Origin: Monoplex corrugatus | Lineage: Eukaryota > Mollusca > Gastropoda > Littorinimorpha > Ranellidae | Length of the DNA stretch: 64,000 bases | Assembly (NCBI GenBank): GCA_030674185.1 | Contig: CM060308.1 | Location: 29,470,004 to 29,534,003 of the forward strand | Direction: 5' to 3' | Shown here: piece by piece, positions 60,919 to 64,000 of the stretch | Numbering within the stretch: the first letter of the stretch is position 1 | How the letters are laid out: every line of letters begins with the position of its first letter | The notes under the pieces: generated by a model | Told to the model about the DNA's origin: nothing | The model's database searches: none | Seen by the model: the letters and a program-made list of their open reading frames with translations, nothing else | Made by a program: the position numbers and the translations under genes

Positions 60919-61545
60919 AGCAATCAAAATACACATTTGTCTGAAAAACATCGTCAATTAAAAAAAAAAAAAAGGCAACAATCAAAATACACATTTGTCT
61001 GAAAAACATCGTCAATTTAAAAAAAAAAAAAGGCAACAATCAAAATACACATTTGTCTGAAAAACATCGTCAATTAAAAAAAAAAAAAAGGCAACAATCA
61101 AAATACACATTTGTCTGAAAAACATCGTCAATTAAAAAAAAAAAAAAGGCAACAATCAAAATACACATTTGTCTGAAAAACATCGTCAATTAAAAAAAAA
61201 AAAGAAGGCAACAATCAAAATACACATTTGTCTGAAAAACATCGTCAATTTAAAAAAAAAAAAAGAAGGCAACAATCAAAATACACATTTGTCTGAAAAA
61301 CATCGTCAATTTAAAAAAAAAAAAAGAAGAGGCAACAATCAAAATACACATTTGTCTGAAAAACATCGTCAATTTAAAAAAAAAAAAAGAAGGCAACAAT
61401 CAAAATACACATTTGTCTGAAAAACATCATCAATTTAAAAAAAAAAAAGGCAACAATCAAAATACACATTTGTCTGAAAAACATCGTCAATTAAAAAAAA
61501 AAAAAAGGCAACAATCAAAATACACATTTGGCTGAAAAAAACATT
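60919..61545 (-). repeat. 58-62-bp tandem array, 11 copies, abutting a splice acceptor
   Basis: The plus-strand unit is GGCAACAATCAAAATACACA, TTTGTCTGAAAAACATCGTC and an A-run of about 11-14. On the sense (minus) strand each unit reads as a T-tract, AATTGACGATG, TTTTTCAG, then ACAAATG. The copy nearest the exon ends GATTGCTCAG, the true acceptor of the ZFAND3 exon. Units differ mainly in the A-run and short AAGA insertions. Confidence 0.97.
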
Positions 61546-61549
61546 AAAA

Positions 61550-61920
61550 ATCAACAACTGAACAACAGGGAGAAAAGATTTTTCATTTGTTTTGTTCATG
61601 ATCTCAGATTTTTACAAATACTCTGGATATATTTGGATTATTTTAGATTATTGGCAAGATCTTATGTTACATAGAAACATGAACATTACTGACAAGTTAC
61701 AACAGTGATATGGCTTATAATGAGGTTGCACACATCTATTCTAATTCATAAGGCAACATCCTACTTTTCCCCAAAGAGAGTATTTTACATAAAGTTCTGA
61801 AAAAGCAAAAACAACAATGAATATCAAAATGAGCTTTACGCCCCTGATAGTCAATGGTGAAGAGCCAATGACAAAGAAATCATGATGGTGTTTTTGCAAA
61901 ACATTTTTTTTGAGGATGAA
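61550..61920. other. No feature identified
   Basis: AT-rich intronic-looking sequence between two arrays, presumably in the ZFAND3 intron upstream of exon 60915. Confidence 0.4.
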
Positions 61921-61925
61921 GACAG

Positions 61926-62311
61926 CAGTAGATACTGTGGTGATCCATTACATTTTCACAACACAGTAGATACTGTGGTGATCCACTACATTTTCACAAC
62001 ACAATAGATACTGTGGTGATCCATTACATTTTCACAACACAGTAGATACTGTGGTGATCCGTTACATTTTCACAACACAGTAGATACTGTGGTGATCCGT
62101 TACATTTTCACAACACAGTAGATACTGTGGTGATCCATTACATTTTCACAACACAGTAGATACTGTGGTGATCCATTACATTTTCACAACACAGTAGATA
62201 CTGTGGTGATCTGTTACATTTTCACAACACAGTAGATACTGTGGTGATCTGTTACATTTTCACAACACAGTAGATACTGTCGAGATCCATTACATTTTCA
62301 CAACACAGTGT
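61926..62311. repeat. 38-bp minisatellite, about 10 copies
   Basis: Unit CAGTAGATACTGTGGTGATC followed by CATTACATTTTCACAACA; period 38 measured between 61926 and 61964. Each unit contains the dyad ACAGTAGATACTGT. Variants CATT/CGTT/TGTT alternate in the middle. Probably in a ZFAND3 intron. Confidence 0.97.
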
Positions 62312-64000
62312 TGTTTCTTGGAGTCTGCTGGGCAAGGAAATGACAAGTATCTGCTGTTTTAATCATTCAGTTAACTAAACATTTTATGAAATTAACATTC
62401 AAAACTGATAAATTTCTATATCAGCCTTAGCTGTGAGCAAAACAGATGCCTCATGCACTAATCATTCAGAGAGCTATAAAGTTCAATTAGAATTATATTC
62501 AAAATATACATCAGCGTTAGCTGTGGAACCAGTTTCCCATTTATCCAGAGTTGTTAATCCTGCAGTCCAAATCGGATGGGAATCCAACTGTAGTCAAAAC
62601 AACTTGATCAACAGCAAACACAACTGCATTCTGCTCTCAAACTGCATTCTGATATCAGACCTACCAGAAGCAAACACATCCACATTTTGATCCAAAACCC
62701 AGGCACTTGGCATTTGAGCCAAAACACTGATCAACATACTATGTCACCAGCTCCAAGAACCTTTCTGTTTTGCTCCTAAGTTTTAATTACATTCGCTGAT
62801 TGAGAAACACAATAAGCAATCCTTAAATTAGTTAATGATTATAATTTCTTTTATTATATTATCAAACAGTTAGCACCCACACAGCTCACTTTCTCCTCCT
62901 CCCCGACCAGGAATAGGAAAATAACTCTCAAATTGTTACAACAATGTTAGATCACTTGATACACACACAGTACTCAAGCTCTTTCTCACATCCACAAACA
63001 TTTTTGCACCTGATTGCATATGAAATTTATGTATGCACATGTGTGTGTGCGAGTCCATGGATGCGTGTGTGTTGAGTGTAAATGCGTTAATAAATGAGAC
63101 TGTTTACCATTCTGATGTATTATCATCATAAAATGAATATTATTATTTTCAGATTTTCCCTTGTGTTCAGCCCCTTACAAAGAAGAAACAATGTGAATTG
63201 TGATACAGGCTGTTGGTCTATGTCATTAAAGTCTTCTGAATCTCAACTCTCTCTCTACCTCACACTGATATATATATATTTGGGACAGGAACAGGTCATG
63301 TTAAAACAAAAAAAGAAAACCAACAGATGACTGAAAACCATCAAGGTGATCACCTCCCTTGCCATCTCTTCACCTGCTTACTAACAGAAAGTTAAGAAAG
63401 TGTGCGCTGTGTTTCCTGATTGAAGTACATGCTCCTAATCTCCTAACTCTATCACTTTCTGTTAACATGCAATAATATATCATACATGCATAAAATGACG
63501 TACTCTGTAGACAAAGCAAATCGTCCGAGTTTAAAAAAATCCACTCCCTCAGGAATTTTTCATACTAAATGTCCACACTTTAAAAAGTCTAATAATCAAT
63601 GAAAAAACAAATATAAACAATGATAATTCCCAGGGTTTTATAAAATTCCGGATATTATATAAGATACTTTAAGTTCTGGTGTCGAGTAGTCTGTCTGCAA
63701 TCAATAATGATACTTGAACTACAAATATCCATGACACACACAGACATACAGAGAAAACATGGCAAATCATTTTCACAGGGCGCCATTTGAACAGGAACAC
63801 AGACTGTGATGACATGCAATAGCGAAAGATCCACAAACATTACGATCCGATATATCCAGCAGAGCTGCATCATGCTGAACAGCCATCACCGTACGTTGAG
63901 TAATGTTCAACCAGAATGGTTTGATGAATCCCTCAGGAGCTTAACAGATCATGTCTTCTTTCACTGACCTGTGTCAACACACCAAAATCTAACCATAAAG
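62312..64000. other. No exon identified; probable ZFAND3 intron
   Basis: I searched the minus strand for an A20-type finger or other ZFAND3 exon with matching phase (two bases left over) and found none. The sequence is AT-rich with short CA and TA runs. Remaining 5' exons are likely beyond the window. Confidence 0.4.

Noticed and set aside
61169..61420. Lys-rich ORF with HLSEKHRQ repeats
   Set aside because: Translation of the 11-copy array in the antisense direction of ZFAND3.
62433..62690. 85-codon ORF as an upstream ZFAND3 exon
   Set aside because: It is on the wrong strand and shows no A20 finger cysteines.

Overview
This window is nuclear DNA from an animal. Genes are split into short exons with GT-AG introns. 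Introns and flanks are filled with decayed non-LTR retrotransposons, tRNA-derived SINEs, foldback elements, minisatellites and long microsatellites. Protein similarity remembered for the conserved genes and the style of the repeats suggest a lophotrochozoan, most likely a marine mollusc (perhaps a gastropod). That assignment is an inference, not a proof.

Four gene models can be supported. (1) 552-9618, plus strand: four exons encode a 157-residue Tyr/Pro-rich basic protein that I do not recognise. (2) 22571-16374, minus strand: the complete three-exon gene for the spliceosomal Sm core protein SmD2 (SNRPD2), 119 residues. (3) 31636-36838, plus strand: the complete four coding exons of FKBP2 (FKBP13), the ER-lumen peptidyl-prolyl isomerase, 139 residues with signal peptide and a KEEL end. 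(4) 60915-59899, minus strand: the last two coding exons of ZFAND3, with the AN1 zinc finger. Its earlier exons were not found and probably lie beyond the right edge. A fifth, weak model is a pair of short minus-strand exons at 28454-28151. The genes share no obvious pathway.

Layout. 0.5-9.8 kb is the orphan gene; two copies of one LINE in opposite orientation sit in the introns either side of its exon 2. 10-15 kb is LINE remnants and inverted repeats. 14-18 kb carries three related TTAA-bounded palindromic elements and another foldback around the SNRPD2 3' end. 19-21 kb is a LINE remnant inside SNRPD2 intron 1. 23-26.3 kb holds a 154-bp direct repeat, a tRNA-SINE, a LINE-associated ORF and another LINE. 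28-31.3 kb is SINEs and the FKBP2 upstream region. FKBP2 is followed by an 82-bp minisatellite (37.2-38.8 kb), a large foldback (39.6-40.15 kb) and repeat-derived sequence to 48.6 kb. 49.26-50.17 kb is a striking 21-bp (heptapeptide) array. 51-59.9 kb is AT-rich with few genes or repeats, downstream of ZFAND3. 60.92-61.54 kb is an 11-copy array touching the ZFAND3 splice acceptor, and 61.93-62.3 kb is a 38-bp array.

I found no gene cluster that looks like a new multi-gene system. The most unusual signals are two tandem arrays that repeat a T-rich tract plus CAG (splice-acceptor-like) in the sense direction beside host genes, the heptapeptide array, the TTAA palindromic elements, and inverted LINE copies around one exon.
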